In this document: piece after piece, positions 1 to 8,478 of the stretch
How the letters are laid out: the number at the start of each line of letters is the position of its first letter
Numbering within the stretch: the first letter of the stretch is position 1
Assembly (NCBI GenBank): GCA_965205225.1
Contig: CBDBFZ010000001.1
Location: forward strand, 72,989 to 136,988
Length of the DNA stretch: 64,000 bases
Origin: Litorimonas sp965205225
GTDB taxonomy: Bacteria > Pseudomonadota > Alphaproteobacteria > Caulobacterales > Maricaulaceae
Direction: 5' to 3'
The notes under the pieces: model-generated
The model's input: the letters and a program-made list of their open reading frames with translations, nothing else
Database searches by the model: none
Told to the model about the DNA's origin: nothing
Translations under genes and position numbers: made by a program

Positions 1-1
1 G

Positions 2-709
2 GGCACAGATACGGGTGGCCATGATACCCAGGCGGCCTACCGCTTTATCGTGGGCAATCCAGACGTGATCGGCTTGAAGGGTATGACGGGCCCCAATGCC
101 CGGTTTGAGCCGCTGCATCAACCCTCGCGCAAAGGTGGCCGCCTAAAATCCCGCGACGGGGCGACGGCGCTGCGCGTCCCGCTCACCCTGCTCAACACGC
201 ATAAGCTTAAAAAATATGTCTATTCAGGGCTCGATAATGCGCTGATGGCCTATGATGCGGGTACTATTGGGGAGGGGCTACACCTCTTCTTCCACGACGA
301 AATCGAAGCTGAATTTACACAGCAAATAACCGCTGAACAGCTGATCGTCGACCCGGTCCGCAATCAGGAAAAATGGGTCAAAACGGCCTCACGTCCGAAT
401 GAACAGCTCGACCTCGCCGTCTACAACCTATCACTCTCCATCCAATTCGGCCTGTTCCGAATGACGACGGATGATTGGGAAACCCTGTTTTTGCGCGAAG
501 CGTCAGACCCCGCCACCCTAGACCTGACGCCGCTCGAATTACTCGCCCGCGAAGAGGCCGACACCCCCGCCCCGCTGCCCCGCCAGAGCGACAAAGACGC
601 TGCTGACGGCCCCAAAATCCCGGACTGGTTGCGCCGCCAGATCGATATGAACAAAGGCGCGTCCCAATTGCCCAAGCCCAGCTCGCCAAAATCGGGGCCG
701 TCATCATGA
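2..709 (+). CDS. terL: Terminase large subunit, C-terminal part (cut by window start)
   Basis: This is the last 235 codons of the terminase motor whose complete copy lies at 51108-53312. It covers the nuclease end of the protein: the 'DTGGHDTQAAYRF' segment, a conserved central part and a proline-rich, probably flexible tail. The first in-frame ATG here (position 50) is internal and is not a real start. The stop overlaps the ATG of the next gene at 706. Function, motifs and context are given under the complete copy. Confidence 0.93.
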   Translation, partial: GTDTGGHDTQAAYRFIVGNPDVIGLKGMTGPNARFEPLHQPSRKGGRLKSRDGATALRVPLTLLNTHKLKKYVYSGLDNALMAYDAGTIGEGLHLFFHDEIEAEFTQQITAEQLIVDPVRNQEKWVKTASRPNEQLDLAVYNLSLSIQFGLFRMTTDDWETLFLREASDPATLDLTPLELLAREEADTPAPLPRQSDKDAADGPKIPDWLRRQIDMNKGASQLPKPSSPKSGPSS

Positions 710-987
710 CCGCCTCGCGCTGCAATCAGCTAAAAACAGAGATCGCCGAAGCCAGACAGGCGCTGGCAGAGAAACGTCTCGGCCACCAGGCGGTGCTGGT
801 TCAAATGGGCCCAGAAGTGACCCGGTTCGCGGGTACTTCGATCAGCGCTATTCAGGCCCATATCGCCGATCTGGAATCCGAATTCACCGGCCTGTCTTGC
901 CCTGCCTTACTGGGCGAGGCGGCAGCAGACACAATTCCCCGCCGCAAACGCCGCGGCCCCCTGCGCGGACCGATCGGGCGCCGCTAA
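706..987 (+). CDS. gpW-like head-tail connector
   Basis: A 93-residue protein between the terminase and portal genes, exactly where lambda gene W sits. Residues 1-30 form a charged helix. The following 'VTRFAGTSISAIQAHIADLE' segment resembles the gpW strand-helix core (a basic or aromatic strand, then TSVSDLKKYI-like helix). A basic Arg/Pro tail ends the protein. gpW family members seal the portal after DNA packaging and prepare the head for tail joining. It starts in the terL stop (ATGA overlap) and ends six bases before the portal start. The assignment comes from position plus short motif similarity. Its length is slightly greater than lambda gpW (68 residues), the excess being the basic tail. 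Confidence 0.75.
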   Translation: MTASRCNQLKTEIAEARQALAEKRLGHQAVLVQMGPEVTRFAGTSISAIQAHIADLESEFTGLSCPALLGEAAADTIPRRKRRGPLRGPIGRR

Positions 988-993
988 CTCGCC

Positions 994-2646
994 ATGACCT
1001 TATCATCGCAGACTCAGGCAACCGGCTTGTTTAAGCCTGATGGCCGCGCCGTGACCCGCTCTGACGTTGCCCGCGCCCGTGCTGCTGGCAAAGTTTCGGC
1101 CCTGACCTCCCGCAGCGCCTATCGCGGCGCCGGCGGATCGACACAGGAACTGGCCGTCTTCGATGCGCCCAATCTTTCCGCCAATGCGGCCAACCGCTGG
1201 GAGCGCCAACGCATTGCCGATCGCGCCCGTCAACTGGTGCGCGACGAAGCCGAAGCCGCCGCCGGCGTGCGCGAATCCGTCGGCATGGTCGTCGGATCGG
1301 GCTGGCGTCTGCGCTCACTGCCGGACGCGCCCAGCCTCGGCATTAGCGAAGAGGACGCCAAAACCCTTGGCGATTCCATTGAACGCGTCGTCTCGACCTG
1401 GGCGACTGATCCGCTCCTGCGCTGCGATTTGGCGATGCGTCACGACTTTGGCGGCCTGCTCCGCCTGCTCTGGGGAGAATGGAAAACGGCGGGCGAGTCC
1501 CTGATCACGCTTAATCTGCGCGGCCGTTATAATCCACCACTCACCACCACCGTCAATGTGGTCGACACCGCCCGGCTCTCCACCCCGTCTGGCGAGATCG
1601 AAACGCGATTCCTTCAGGACGGCGTCGAAATGGACGCGGACGGCGCGCCGATTGCCTATCATATTCGCCGCGCTCATCCCGGTGATTTCGGCGTCTCCGC
1701 GCTCGACACCATGATCTGGGATCGGATCCCGCGTTTTTCAGATTATGGCCGCCCGGTCTGCGCCCACGGTTTTGAATCCAAACAGCCTGGCCAGGCTCGC
1801 GGTGTCTCGCCCTTCGCGCCGCTCATCGAAACCTTCATCATGATCGGCCAGTATAAATCGGCCGAACTGCAATCCGCCCTGATCAATGCGCTGTTCGGGG
1901 CCTTTGTCCGTTCGGGATTTGATCCCCAATCTGTCGCCGAAATCCTTGGGGTCGGGGACAATAGCGGCATTGACCTGTCGACCTTCCAGGATGCGCGTTC
2001 GACCTTTTATGAAAACTCGCCCGTTGAATTTATGGGCACGCGCATCCCAGTCTTGATGCCCGGCGACAGCGTCGAGCTCAACACCGCCCCGCGCCAGGCA
2101 TCCGCATTCGCAACCTTTTATCAGACGCTGATGCAGAGCGCCGCCGCACAGCTCGGCCTGTTCGAGGGCCAGATGACGGGTAATTTCAAAGGCATGAATT
2201 ACTCCAACCTACGCGGCGCGTTCAATCAGGTCTGGAATCAGGTTTATGTGCAGCGCGCTGATTTTGGCAGCCAGATCGTCCGCCCCATCATCCTCGCCCT
2301 GATTGATGAAGCCGAAGATCAAGGCCTGCTCGAAGTGCCGGCGGGCTGTGTTAATCTTTGGGATAATCCGGCGGCCTGGTGCCGCTCCGAATTTATTGGT
2401 CCGGCTCGCGGGCAGGTAGATCCCGAAAAAGAAGCGAAAGCCGAACTGCTCCGACTCGAAGGCAATCTCGACACGCGCACTGATATCGCCGCATCACATG
2501 GCCGGGATTTTGAAGACCTTGTCCGGACTTGGGCGCGCGAAACCGCCTTTATGAAAGAACACGGTATCAACCCCGCAGTGCGCGAATCCGCGCTGGCCCC
2601 ATCAAATCCGACTGATGCACCGCCCTTTGAAGGGGCCACGACCTAA
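994..2646 (+). CDS. Portal protein, lambda gpB family
   Basis: A 550-residue portal. This dodecameric ring at one capsid vertex is the channel for DNA entry and exit and the docking site for terminase and connector. The N-terminal basic segment, the conserved 'GSGWRLRSLPD' strand, the 'FGGLLRLLWGEWKTAGESL' block, and the long central helix region with 'GNFKGMNYSNLRGAFNQVW' are characteristic of the lambda-type portal family (Phage_portal_2). Its length is close to lambda gpB (533 residues). It follows the gpW-like gene and precedes the head protease, the usual A-W-B-C order. The ATG at 994 is the only reasonable start, six bases after the upstream stop. No sign of disruption. Confidence 0.93.
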   Translation: MTLSSQTQATGLFKPDGRAVTRSDVARARAAGKVSALTSRSAYRGAGGSTQELAVFDAPNLSANAANRWERQRIADRARQLVRDEAEAAAGVRESVGMVVGSGWRLRSLPDAPSLGISEEDAKTLGDSIERVVSTWATDPLLRCDLAMRHDFGGLLRLLWGEWKTAGESLITLNLRGRYNPPLTTTVNVVDTARLSTPSGEIETRFLQDGVEMDADGAPIAYHIRRAHPGDFGVSALDTMIWDRIPRFSDYGRPVCAHGFESKQPGQARGVSPFAPLIETFIMIGQYKSAELQSALINALFGAFVRSGFDPQSVAEILGVGDNSGIDLSTFQDARSTFYENSPVEFMGTRIPVLMPGDSVELNTAPRQASAFATFYQTLMQSAAAQLGLFEGQMTGNFKGMNYSNLRGAFNQVWNQVYVQRADFGSQIVRPIILALIDEAEDQGLLEVPAGCVNLWDNPAAWCRSEFIGPARGQVDPEKEAKAELLRLEGNLDTRTDIAASHGRDFEDLVRTWARETAFMKEHGINPAVRESALAPSNPTDAPPFEGATT

Positions 2647-2651
2647 ACACC

Positions 2652-4334
2652 ATGCCTGACATTGCCAACATCCCGCTCACCCTGACCCTGACAGGGCGTC
2701 CACTGCTGCTTTATCCGGGCGTCGTACCAGAGCTCAATGCCCGCCTGACCGACGCCCATCGCGGTCGGGCCGAACGCCGCACCGCACACCTAACCAATCG
2801 TGCCCTGCGCCGGGCCGCCCGCCAGGCTTCTCCATCGCCCGATGCCGCCGCACCGGCGACAGTCACGCTTGGCCTGCCGGACTCGGTCACCGCGCCCAAT
2901 GCTAAACTGATCCTTAATCCACAAGCAGATGAGGGCGACCCCGACTCCGCCGCCCCCTATCTCGCCATCATCGAAATAAACGGCCCTTTGCTCAACAAAG
3001 CCTGGCTGATGCAGGATGACATGGGTCAGGCGATAATCTGCATGGACGGCTATGACCGGATCGAAGCCGCCGCCACTCGCGCTGTACTGGATGATCAATG
3101 CGCCGGCCTGCTGCTGGCTATCGACAGTCCGGGCGGACACGTCATGGGATGTTTTGAATGTGCCGATGCACTCCGTGCTTTGGATGCTGTTAAGCCGATC
3201 ACGGCGCATACTGACGGCATGATGTGCTCCGGCGCTTACGCCATTGGCGCGGCGACTCGGCGCATCTCCGCTTCGCTCACCGCTTATATCGGCTCGGTCG
3301 GCGTCATATATGGGCGCGTCGACGAGACGGCGAAACTGGAGCAGGCCGGCATCCGCATTGATCTGATCACGTCAGGCCCGCAGAAAAGTTGGGGCTATCC
3401 CGAATCCAAAATGGATGAGGCCGAAGCCGCCGCGCTCCATACCGAAATCAATCAAATCGCGGACATGTTCGCAGACCGCGTCGCCGCCACCCGCCCGCTG
3501 GACTCCGCCGCCATTCTCGCCCTGGAGGCCGGGACCTGGATGGCTGGTGATGCGGTAACCCGCGGCCTGTCCGACGCCACCGAACGCAAAGACGCCGCGC
3601 TCGAAACCCTTGCTCAAATTGCTCTCGCGCCGGCCCCCGTCCCGGCGGCGAATAGCCAATCTAACCCTGACGGGACCCCACCAACCGAAAAGGAGGCTTC
3701 GATGAAGTCCACGCTAAAACTTCGGGCGGCCCTGTCGGCCTCCCTGCTCGCCATTGCATCAGTGATGGCGACCAACCACCCCGCCGCGGCTGGTCTTGAC
3801 AAGACCGCGCTCACCGCCGCCCTCAAGGCCGAAACAGAATCCACGGTTGATGCGATGGAGGATGATGAGATCGCCGCCGCCGCCGAGGAAGATACGGACG
3901 AAATGGAAGATGATGATGACATCTCCGCTATGGATGAAGACGAAATGGATGATGATGAGGATGAGGATGTCTCCGCGACTAAGATCGCCGCGTCTCGCAT
4001 CGCCCACGCCGCCCTCGCTCGCGTCAAGGCGTTATCCACGCCAAAATCGGCGCTCACCGATCAAATCGATCCGGCCACTGCCACCGCGATCCAGGCTCTG
4101 CCAGAGGCTAAAGGCCGAGACAGACAGGCAGCGGCCCTCTCCATCACGCCCGGCATGACGGTGGATAGTGCCCGGCGCATCCTCGGTGCGTCTGGTAAGG
4201 ATAAGACCTCGCGTCTCGCCACAGTGCCGGACCCGAAAGTTGGTGCCGCCCCGCGCAGCTCCAAGGTCAGCCCCGCCGACGCCGCCCAACTGGCCAACGC
4301 CAAAGCGATCCGCGAAAAAGCGGGTCTCGCTTAG
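2652..4334 (+). CDS. Head maturation protease (S49/SppA-like, gpC type) with scaffold C-terminus
   Basis: A 560-residue fusion of a serine protease and a scaffold, organised like lambda C/Nu3. Residues about 100-330 are an S49 (SppA-type) protease: 'LLLAIDSPGG' precedes the nucleophile in 'DGMMCSGAYAIG' (Ser193), and Lys245 in 'SGPQKSWGYP' fits the Ser-Lys dyad. The last ~210 residues carry a very acidic tract (about residues 398-438) and an Ala-rich helical end. They are also made separately from an internal start at 3702. In this family the protease cleaves portal, connector and scaffold during procapsid maturation. It starts five bases after the portal stop and precedes the decoration and capsid genes. 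Confidence 0.9.
   Translation: MPDIANIPLTLTLTGRPLLLYPGVVPELNARLTDAHRGRAERRTAHLTNRALRRAARQASPSPDAAAPATVTLGLPDSVTAPNAKLILNPQADEGDPDSAAPYLAIIEINGPLLNKAWLMQDDMGQAIICMDGYDRIEAAATRAVLDDQCAGLLLAIDSPGGHVMGCFECADALRALDAVKPITAHTDGMMCSGAYAIGAATRRISASLTAYIGSVGVIYGRVDETAKLEQAGIRIDLITSGPQKSWGYPESKMDEAEAAALHTEINQIADMFADRVAATRPLDSAAILALEAGTWMAGDAVTRGLSDATERKDAALETLAQIALAPAPVPAANSQSNPDGTPPTEKEASMKSTLKLRAALSASLLAIASVMATNHPAAAGLDKTALTAALKAETESTVDAMEDDEIAAAAEEDTDEMEDDDDISAMDEDEMDDDEDEDVSATKIAASRIAHAALARVKALSTPKSALTDQIDPATATAIQALPEAKGRDRQAAALSITPGMTVDSARRILGASGKDKTSRLATVPDPKVGAAPRSSKVSPADAAQLANAKAIREKAGLA
3691..3696 (+). promoter_or_regulatory. Strong internal Shine-Dalgarno for nested scaffold
   Basis: A perfect AGGAGG lies inside the protease gene, five bases before an in-frame ATG at 3702. 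It is the best ribosome-binding site in the head operon and is hard to explain unless the internal start is used. Confidence 0.8.
3702..4334 (+). CDS. Nested capsid scaffold (Nu3-like), in frame within the protease gene
   Basis: The internal ATG at codon 351 of the protease gene would give a 210-residue protein identical to its C-terminus, the lambda C/Nu3 arrangement. A free scaffold would guide capsid assembly and then be degraded by the protease. Composition supports this: an acidic Asp/Glu run of about 40 residues, then Ala/Lys-rich helices and little else. The first 30 residues ('MKSTLKLRAALSASLLAIAS' onward, ending near 'HPAAA') look like a Sec signal peptide, which is odd for a cytoplasmic scaffold. 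An alternative is a hydrophobic assembly helix. The start is well supported by AGGAGG at 3691; export is not otherwise supported. Confidence 0.8.
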   Translation: MKSTLKLRAALSASLLAIASVMATNHPAAAGLDKTALTAALKAETESTVDAMEDDEIAAAAEEDTDEMEDDDDISAMDEDEMDDDEDEDVSATKIAASRIAHAALARVKALSTPKSALTDQIDPATATAIQALPEAKGRDRQAAALSITPGMTVDSARRILGASGKDKTSRLATVPDPKVGAAPRSSKVSPADAAQLANAKAIREKAGLA

Positions 4335-4391
4335 CCCCCTGTCTGGGCCACGCGGCCCAGACCTCTCCCCATCTAATCAAGGACCCACATT

Positions 4392-4775
4392 ATGGCTTAC
4401 CCTAGCGACAGCAGCACGATACGCCGCAAACTCTCCGATTGGCTCAAATACGAAGCCGATCCCAATCATTGCCGAAACGAGGCCGTCCTCACCGCCCCGG
4501 CTGGAGGCTATGACCTGCAAACCGGCACGCTTCTGACCGGCGGTGACACGCCCGTCCCTTACGTCGAATCCGCGCCAAAGGCGGTCACAGGCATCCTCAT
4601 CACGGATGTCAAAATCGACGAAGACGATGACCTCCCCATTGCTCAGCTCAGAAGAGGTCCGGCCACGATCAATACCAATGAGATCAATATGCCCACCGCT
4701 TCGGCCAAAAATACCACGGTCACCACCGCGCTAACCAAGCTTAACTTCAAGCTGGTGAAAGGCGTCGACGCCTAA
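4392..4775 (+). CDS. Capsid decoration protein, gpD family
   Basis: A 127-residue protein between scaffold and major capsid genes, the position of lambda gene D. The 'NEAVLTAPAGGYDLQTGTLL' segment, followed by a strand around 'TGILITDVKIDEDDDLP' and an 'ATINTNEINMP' stretch, matches the head decoration family. Its trimers cap the three-fold axes and stabilise the expanded head against DNA pressure. Length is typical (lambda gpD 110). A short intergenic leader with an AAGGAC-type binding site precedes the ATG. It was identified by family resemblance plus context. Confidence 0.85.
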   Translation: MAYPSDSSTIRRKLSDWLKYEADPNHCRNEAVLTAPAGGYDLQTGTLLTGGDTPVPYVESAPKAVTGILITDVKIDEDDDLPIAQLRRGPATINTNEINMPTASAKNTTVTTALTKLNFKLVKGVDA

Positions 4776-4859
4776 ATCCCGCTCACCCTGACCTTCTGGT
4801 CGGCGCGGCATCCCCCGCGCCGGCCTCAACCCTGCCCCCCTCCTTAGAAAGAAATCGCC

Positions 4860-5891
4860 ATGACTTTTCCCTTCAATATCAATCGCGTCGCCCAAGCGGT
4901 CGACGTTCTGCCCAATCTTTACAACCGCGTCGGCGAACTGGTTGGGTTTGAACCGATCCGCCAAGCCGAAACCACGGTCACCCTGATCCGCCGCAAAGGC
5001 GAAATCGTCTTGCTGGATCCCATCGCTCGCGATGCGCCCCGGCAAGAACTGGACGGTGAAGATGAAACCTCGCTCAGTTTTGTCGTCCCTTCGCGTAAAA
5101 TTGGTGCGACCCTCACGCCCAGCGATATTCAAAATATCACCGCCTTCGCCCCAGGCGAGCGTCAACTCGAACAGATGAGCTCGGCCTATAATCGGAAATT
5201 GATGCGCGTGCGCCAACCGCATGACATCACATTCGAACATATTCGGATGGGCGCGATTAAAGGCCTGATCAAATCGCCCAAAGGCACGACCATGTATGAT
5301 TTGTTCGGCGTGTTTGATGTGCCAAAAAAGGTCATTACGGTCGATCTCACGGATGACGGTTTCGACATCCTCGCCATCACGGAACAAATTGCCGATCATA
5401 TTGGCAATAATCTGCATGGCGAAACGGCTACGGGCATCCACGCCCTCGTCGATTCGGCTGCCATTCGCCAGCTGCGCACGCATAAGAGCTACCAGAAATA
5501 TCTGGACGGTCATGCCGCATCGCTGGAACAGTTGGCCGCCTCGCGGGCGACGGTCACCAGCCCAAATAATCAGCGCTCGCTATTGGTCGATGGCGTGATC
5601 CTCGAAGGCTATTCGGGTCAGGCGAAGAACTCCGCCGGCACGAACGTCAAATTCATTGATGACAATCGCGGTCACGTCTTTCCAACCGGGACGACGACCA
5701 TGTTCTCGGATGTGGATGTGCCGGCCAACCGGACCGATGAGGTCAATGTTGCCCCGTCGACCGAGATCAAAATCTATCCGTATGAATTGCCGCAAGGTAA
5801 GGGCTTCGATCTGGACACGGAAAGCAACAAAATGGCCTTCTGTAACCGGCCCGAGGCGCTGATCGAGCTGCAATTCACCCTGGCTGCCTAA
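4860..5891 (+). CDS. Major capsid protein, gpE family
   Basis: A 343-residue capsid protein, almost the length of lambda gpE (341). The N-terminus 'FNINRVAQAVDVLPNLYNRV' with 'RRKGEIVLLDPIARDAP' soon after is characteristic of the lambda gpE family. The central 'HLGNNLHGE'-like helix, the spine-helix region and the C-terminal 'LIELQFTLAA' also fit. It forms the hexamers and pentamers of the icosahedral shell. GAAAGAAAT precedes the ATG by a normal distance. A strong terminator-like hairpin follows 25 bases after the stop, so this gene closes a transcription segment, as expected for a protein needed in hundreds of copies. Confidence 0.93.
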   Translation: MTFPFNINRVAQAVDVLPNLYNRVGELVGFEPIRQAETTVTLIRRKGEIVLLDPIARDAPRQELDGEDETSLSFVVPSRKIGATLTPSDIQNITAFAPGERQLEQMSSAYNRKLMRVRQPHDITFEHIRMGAIKGLIKSPKGTTMYDLFGVFDVPKKVITVDLTDDGFDILAITEQIADHIGNNLHGETATGIHALVDSAAIRQLRTHKSYQKYLDGHAASLEQLAASRATVTSPNNQRSLLVDGVILEGYSGQAKNSAGTNVKFIDDNRGHVFPTGTTTMFSDVDVPANRTDEVNVAPSTEIKIYPYELPQGKGFDLDTESNKMAFCNRPEALIELQFTLAA

Positions 5892-5915
5892 GTCTGCTCG
5901 CCAGGACAGACATTC

Positions 5916-5953
5916 AAAGCCCGCCGGTCTCAAGAGTTTCCGGCGGGCTTTTT
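5916..5953 (+). terminator. Rho-independent terminator after capsid gene
   Basis: GCCCGCCGG (5919-5927) pairs perfectly with CCGGCGGGC (5940-5948) around a 12-base loop. Five T residues follow and an A-run precedes, so it is partly bidirectional. It is the clearest intrinsic terminator in the window and separates the head genes from the connector and tail genes, probably as a partial terminator that sets relative dosage. Confidence 0.9.
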
Positions 5954-5989
5954 AAGCCTGTCTCTCATCCCAAATCCAACCAGCGAACA

Positions 5990-6023
5990 GACCTCGTAGA
6001 CGACGTCTACGAGGTTCCTCCAA
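5990..6023. repeat. 34-nt palindromic element, copy 1
   Basis: The core is an 11-bp inverted repeat, ACCTCGTAGAC / GTCTACGAGGT, with a 3-base centre (5991-6015), followed by TTCCTCCAA-type sequence. The same 34 bases occur exactly at 36442-36475, inside a coding gene. Here it lies between the capsid terminator and the next gene. There is no T-run, so it is not an ordinary terminator. Confidence 0.9.
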
Positions 6024-6041
6024 TCCTTGAAAGGACTGACC

Positions 6042-6503
6042 ATGAAATATCGATTTAAGACCGATTGGGCCGACAAGACTATGCGCGGCGAAGGCAAGGG
6101 TGCCCGCGAAATTGCGCGGAATGAATATCAGGCCGGCGTGTCCTATTCGCTTGATGCCGACACGCACGCCCGTGCCGAAGCCGCCGGCGTTCTCGGCGAT
6201 GGGACCCCGCGCCCGCAGGCCCTCTCTCTGCCTGAGGCCGATATCCGCAAAATGCTCAAGGATGACCTGCTCGACTTCGTCCTTAATGGCGGCACGGTCG
6301 ACACGTCTAGGATTGAGGCGGCCGAAGCTGCGCGGGATTCTGCTCTGGCCGAACGAGACGCGGCCCGTAAGGCCCTCGAATCTGCCGGCATCGAGGCCAG
6401 GGCTCTGATCGACGCCTGGAATTACGGCACGGATGAGGCGGCACATGCCCGCAATCTCACCGATATCACTGCTGCGCTTCATTTGGCCAAAAAATCCGCC
6501 TAG
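6042..6503 (+). CDS. Hypothetical protein in head-completion position
   Basis: A 153-residue protein not recognised from sequence. The ATG at 6042 is chosen because GAAAGGA lies eight bases upstream; an in-frame TTG at 6027 overlaps that site. Residues 1-45 are basic and beta-like. The middle has an 'LPEADIRKMLKDDLLDFVLN' helix. Residues about 92-118 are a charged Ala/Arg/Glu helix ('EAAEAARDSALAERDAARKA'). Its place after the capsid gene corresponds to lambda FI, whose product helps packaging, but no sequence proof of that is visible. It is the first gene after the capsid terminator. Confidence 0.7.
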   Translation: MKYRFKTDWADKTMRGEGKGAREIARNEYQAGVSYSLDADTHARAEAAGVLGDGTPRPQALSLPEADIRKMLKDDLLDFVLNGGTVDTSRIEAAEAARDSALAERDAARKALESAGIEARALIDAWNYGTDEAAHARNLTDITAALHLAKKSA

Positions 6504-6533
6504 TCGAGCCTCCGGCTCACTTCCGGCCTGATC

Positions 6534-6941
6534 ATGACCACCCCCGCCCCAACCCCGCGCCAGCGCGCCGCCGCCCGCGCGCTGGATTCGGTCTATCGTC
6601 ATTTCGGCCTGCCGGCTCAGCTTGTGCTGATCGCGGCGTCGGGCCTGGTCACCGTGCCTGTGATCGCCAAACTGCGTGTCAGCGAGGCGGAAGAGAGCGT
6701 GGACGGAGCCAAAATCGAAGCACAGGTCAAGGGTTATGCCTGCCAGATCCGCACGGCCGACCTGACGGATGTGACGGTGCCATATCTGCGCGGACGGCTG
6801 GAGCTGCTGGCGGGTCACAGCTTTGACGGGTTTGACGCCTTTGCCATTGGCGCCGAGCCGCGCAGCCTCGGCCGGGACGGGCTGCAGAAACTGTTCAAAC
6901 TCTCCGCCGCGCCTGCCATTGCGGCCGAGGATCAAGCCTGA
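6534..6941 (+). CDS. Probable head-tail attachment protein (gpFII-like)
   Basis: A 135-residue protein. The N-terminal helix 'RQRAAARALDSVYRHFGLPA' is followed by a strand-rich core, ending in '...SLGRDGLQKLFKLSA'. Small proteins with a helix plus beta barrel at this place in lambda-like genomes (gene FII) cap the connector and bind the tail. The pattern 'YRHFGLPAQL' followed by alternating strands is compatible with the Phage_attach family, though I cannot prove membership. Its stop overlaps the next start (6941). Confidence 0.6.
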   Translation: MTTPAPTPRQRAAARALDSVYRHFGLPAQLVLIAASGLVTVPVIAKLRVSEAEESVDGAKIEAQVKGYACQIRTADLTDVTVPYLRGRLELLAGHSFDGFDAFAIGAEPRSLGRDGLQKLFKLSAAPAIAAEDQA

Positions 6942-7642
6942 TGACCGATTTCAAACTCGTCATTCGCGGCGATCTGCAGAAAACACTGGCCTCCCGCCAA
7001 AACGCCCATCTGAATGGTCTGCTGGCCGGGTCAAAAGAGGCGGCCAATCTGACCAAGGCCGCGCTGCGCCGTGATGTTCTGGCGGCGGGGCTTGGCAAAC
7101 GCGTGGCCAACACGATGCGCGTTGATATCTATCCTAAATCGGGGCGGTCCTACTCTCCTACTGTGCGGATCTACTCCAACGCCCCCCACATCACGGTTGC
7201 CCATGCCGATGGCCCGACCGTGCGCCCGGAATTTTCCGACTTCATGCCGATCCCGATTGACGGCTCGCCCGCTGACGGGCTGCGGCGGCGGCGCGGGGAG
7301 ACCTTGATCGACGCGTTCTGGCGCCGCTACGGCAAAGACAGTCTGCGCCTGATCAAGCGCAAAAACGGTGCCTATCAAATGGTCGCTCGGCTGCGCGCCA
7401 ATGTGGCCGGCACGCGCTTCACAGGCGTGCGCTCGACCCGGCGTAAGGACGGTACGCAATATACGCGTCTGGCGCGCATTAGCTCGGTCCCCGTCTTCAC
7501 CTTGGTCAAATCGGTGCGCCATCGCCGCCGCCTCAATAGCCGCCAGATTATGGCCAAGGCGCAGCGCCGCCACCCCGCCCGATTGGCCTATCATATACAA
7601 CAACAGATGACCCGCTCCGAAGAGGCCACGGCCATCCGATGA
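6941..7642 (+). CDS. Tail completion protein, DUF6441-like (gpZ position)
   Basis: A 233-residue, strongly basic protein. The 'VFTLVKSVRHRRRLN' segment near the C-terminus resembles the 'vFvLvpqvklrkRLd' signature of DUF6441-type phage proteins. It sits where lambda gene Z (tail completion) would be, between the head attachment and tail terminator genes. The role would be to finish the head-proximal end of the tail. The start overlaps the upstream stop by one base, and nothing suggests disruption. Confidence 0.65.
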   Translation: MTDFKLVIRGDLQKTLASRQNAHLNGLLAGSKEAANLTKAALRRDVLAAGLGKRVANTMRVDIYPKSGRSYSPTVRIYSNAPHITVAHADGPTVRPEFSDFMPIPIDGSPADGLRRRRGETLIDAFWRRYGKDSLRLIKRKNGAYQMVARLRANVAGTRFTGVRSTRRKDGTQYTRLARISSVPVFTLVKSVRHRRRLNSRQIMAKAQRRHPARLAYHIQQQMTRSEEATAIR

Positions 7643-7667
7643 CGATTCTGATCCGGATGCTGACGTC

Positions 7668-8225
7668 ATGACCTCACCGCCTTTGGCCTATGCTGGGGCC
7701 GGCCATACGCGCAATGCTGCGCGCGGCGCGCTCGCGGCCCTGCTGACAAGTCACGATTTCGGTGACTTTAAGGCTGTCCGCTCCGCCTATGGCGATGACG
7801 CCGCCGCATGGCCGCCCATAGACAATACCGTCCCGCTGGTCGCCCCAATTAGAATCGATAATCCCAAAGATATTGAGTGGGGCGGCGTGTCCGGGATCTA
7901 TACGCGCCTAGCCGTGATCTCCGAAAAACTTACGCCCGAAGCTTTTCTCGGCGGGCAGGGGGCCGAACTCACCTTTGATCTGGCGATTGACTGGCTGGTC
8001 GTCGCCAGCGGAGAGGTGGATGACTGGCGCGATCCCGTCTTTGACGCCGTGCTCGGCCAGATCGGCCTGATTCTGCATGAGCAGATGCGCGCCCCAAATC
8101 TCGCCTTCATCTCGCTTTCTGTTGGTGAGGTCGATCTGATGCAATTCGATATCGGCGATCAATCCGTCTCCTCCGTCTCCATCCCCGTCACCCTCATGCT
8201 GGATAGTAACTCCCTGATGGGCTGA
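7668..8225 (+). CDS. Probable tail terminator protein (gpU position)
   Basis: A 185-residue, mostly acidic protein with alternating strands ('ELTFDLAIDWLVVASGEVDDW', then a helix 'VFDAVLGQIGLILHEQ'). Length and position between the completion and tail-tube genes fit a tail terminator, the hexamer that stops tube growth and forms the head-docking surface. Sequence-level recognition is weak; the call is mainly from gene order. Its reading frame ends 29 bases before a small downstream gene. Confidence 0.6.
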   Translation: MTSPPLAYAGAGHTRNAARGALAALLTSHDFGDFKAVRSAYGDDAAAWPPIDNTVPLVAPIRIDNPKDIEWGGVSGIYTRLAVISEKLTPEAFLGGQGAELTFDLAIDWLVVASGEVDDWRDPVFDAVLGQIGLILHEQMRAPNLAFISLSVGEVDLMQFDIGDQSVSSVSIPVTLMLDSNSLMG

Positions 8226-8254
8226 CGCCCCGCCCAAATCCGAAAGGCCCGATC

Positions 8255-8437
8255 ATGACATCCCGAAAATCGCCCACGCCGCCAACCCAACAGATAGAAT
8301 TGGCCAGGCCGCATATTCTGGCCGATGGCTCGCTCGCCACTTTCAAGCCGAGCCAGGCACCGAAAGGCGCGCGGATCGCGACAAAAAAAGACCTCGCCAT
8401 CGCGGGGGTCCAGTCCCCCCACAAACCGCGGCGCTGA
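8255..8437 (+). CDS. Small basic hypothetical protein
   Basis: A 60-residue, Lys/Arg/Pro-rich protein fitted tightly between the tail terminator and tail tube genes, with GAAAGG about nine bases before the ATG. It has no membrane segment or Cys motif. Its middle, 'LARPHILADGSLATFKPSQA', looks folded, with disordered basic ends. No function is recognised. A minor virion component or assembly cofactor is possible from position only. Confidence 0.55.
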   Translation: MTSRKSPTPPTQQIELARPHILADGSLATFKPSQAPKGARIATKKDLAIAGVQSPHKPRR

Positions 8438-8478
8438 TCACCGCTCACTTCCACCCGCTGCAATAAAGGATTTCTCTC

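Noticed and set aside
4731..5513. 260-codon minus-strand frame within the capsid gene
   Set aside because: Fully antisense to the major capsid gene and without a ribosome site.
5952..6935. 327-codon minus-strand frame over two head-completion genes
   Set aside because: It crosses the terminator-palindrome gap and two coupled + strand genes; composition is that of a mirror frame.
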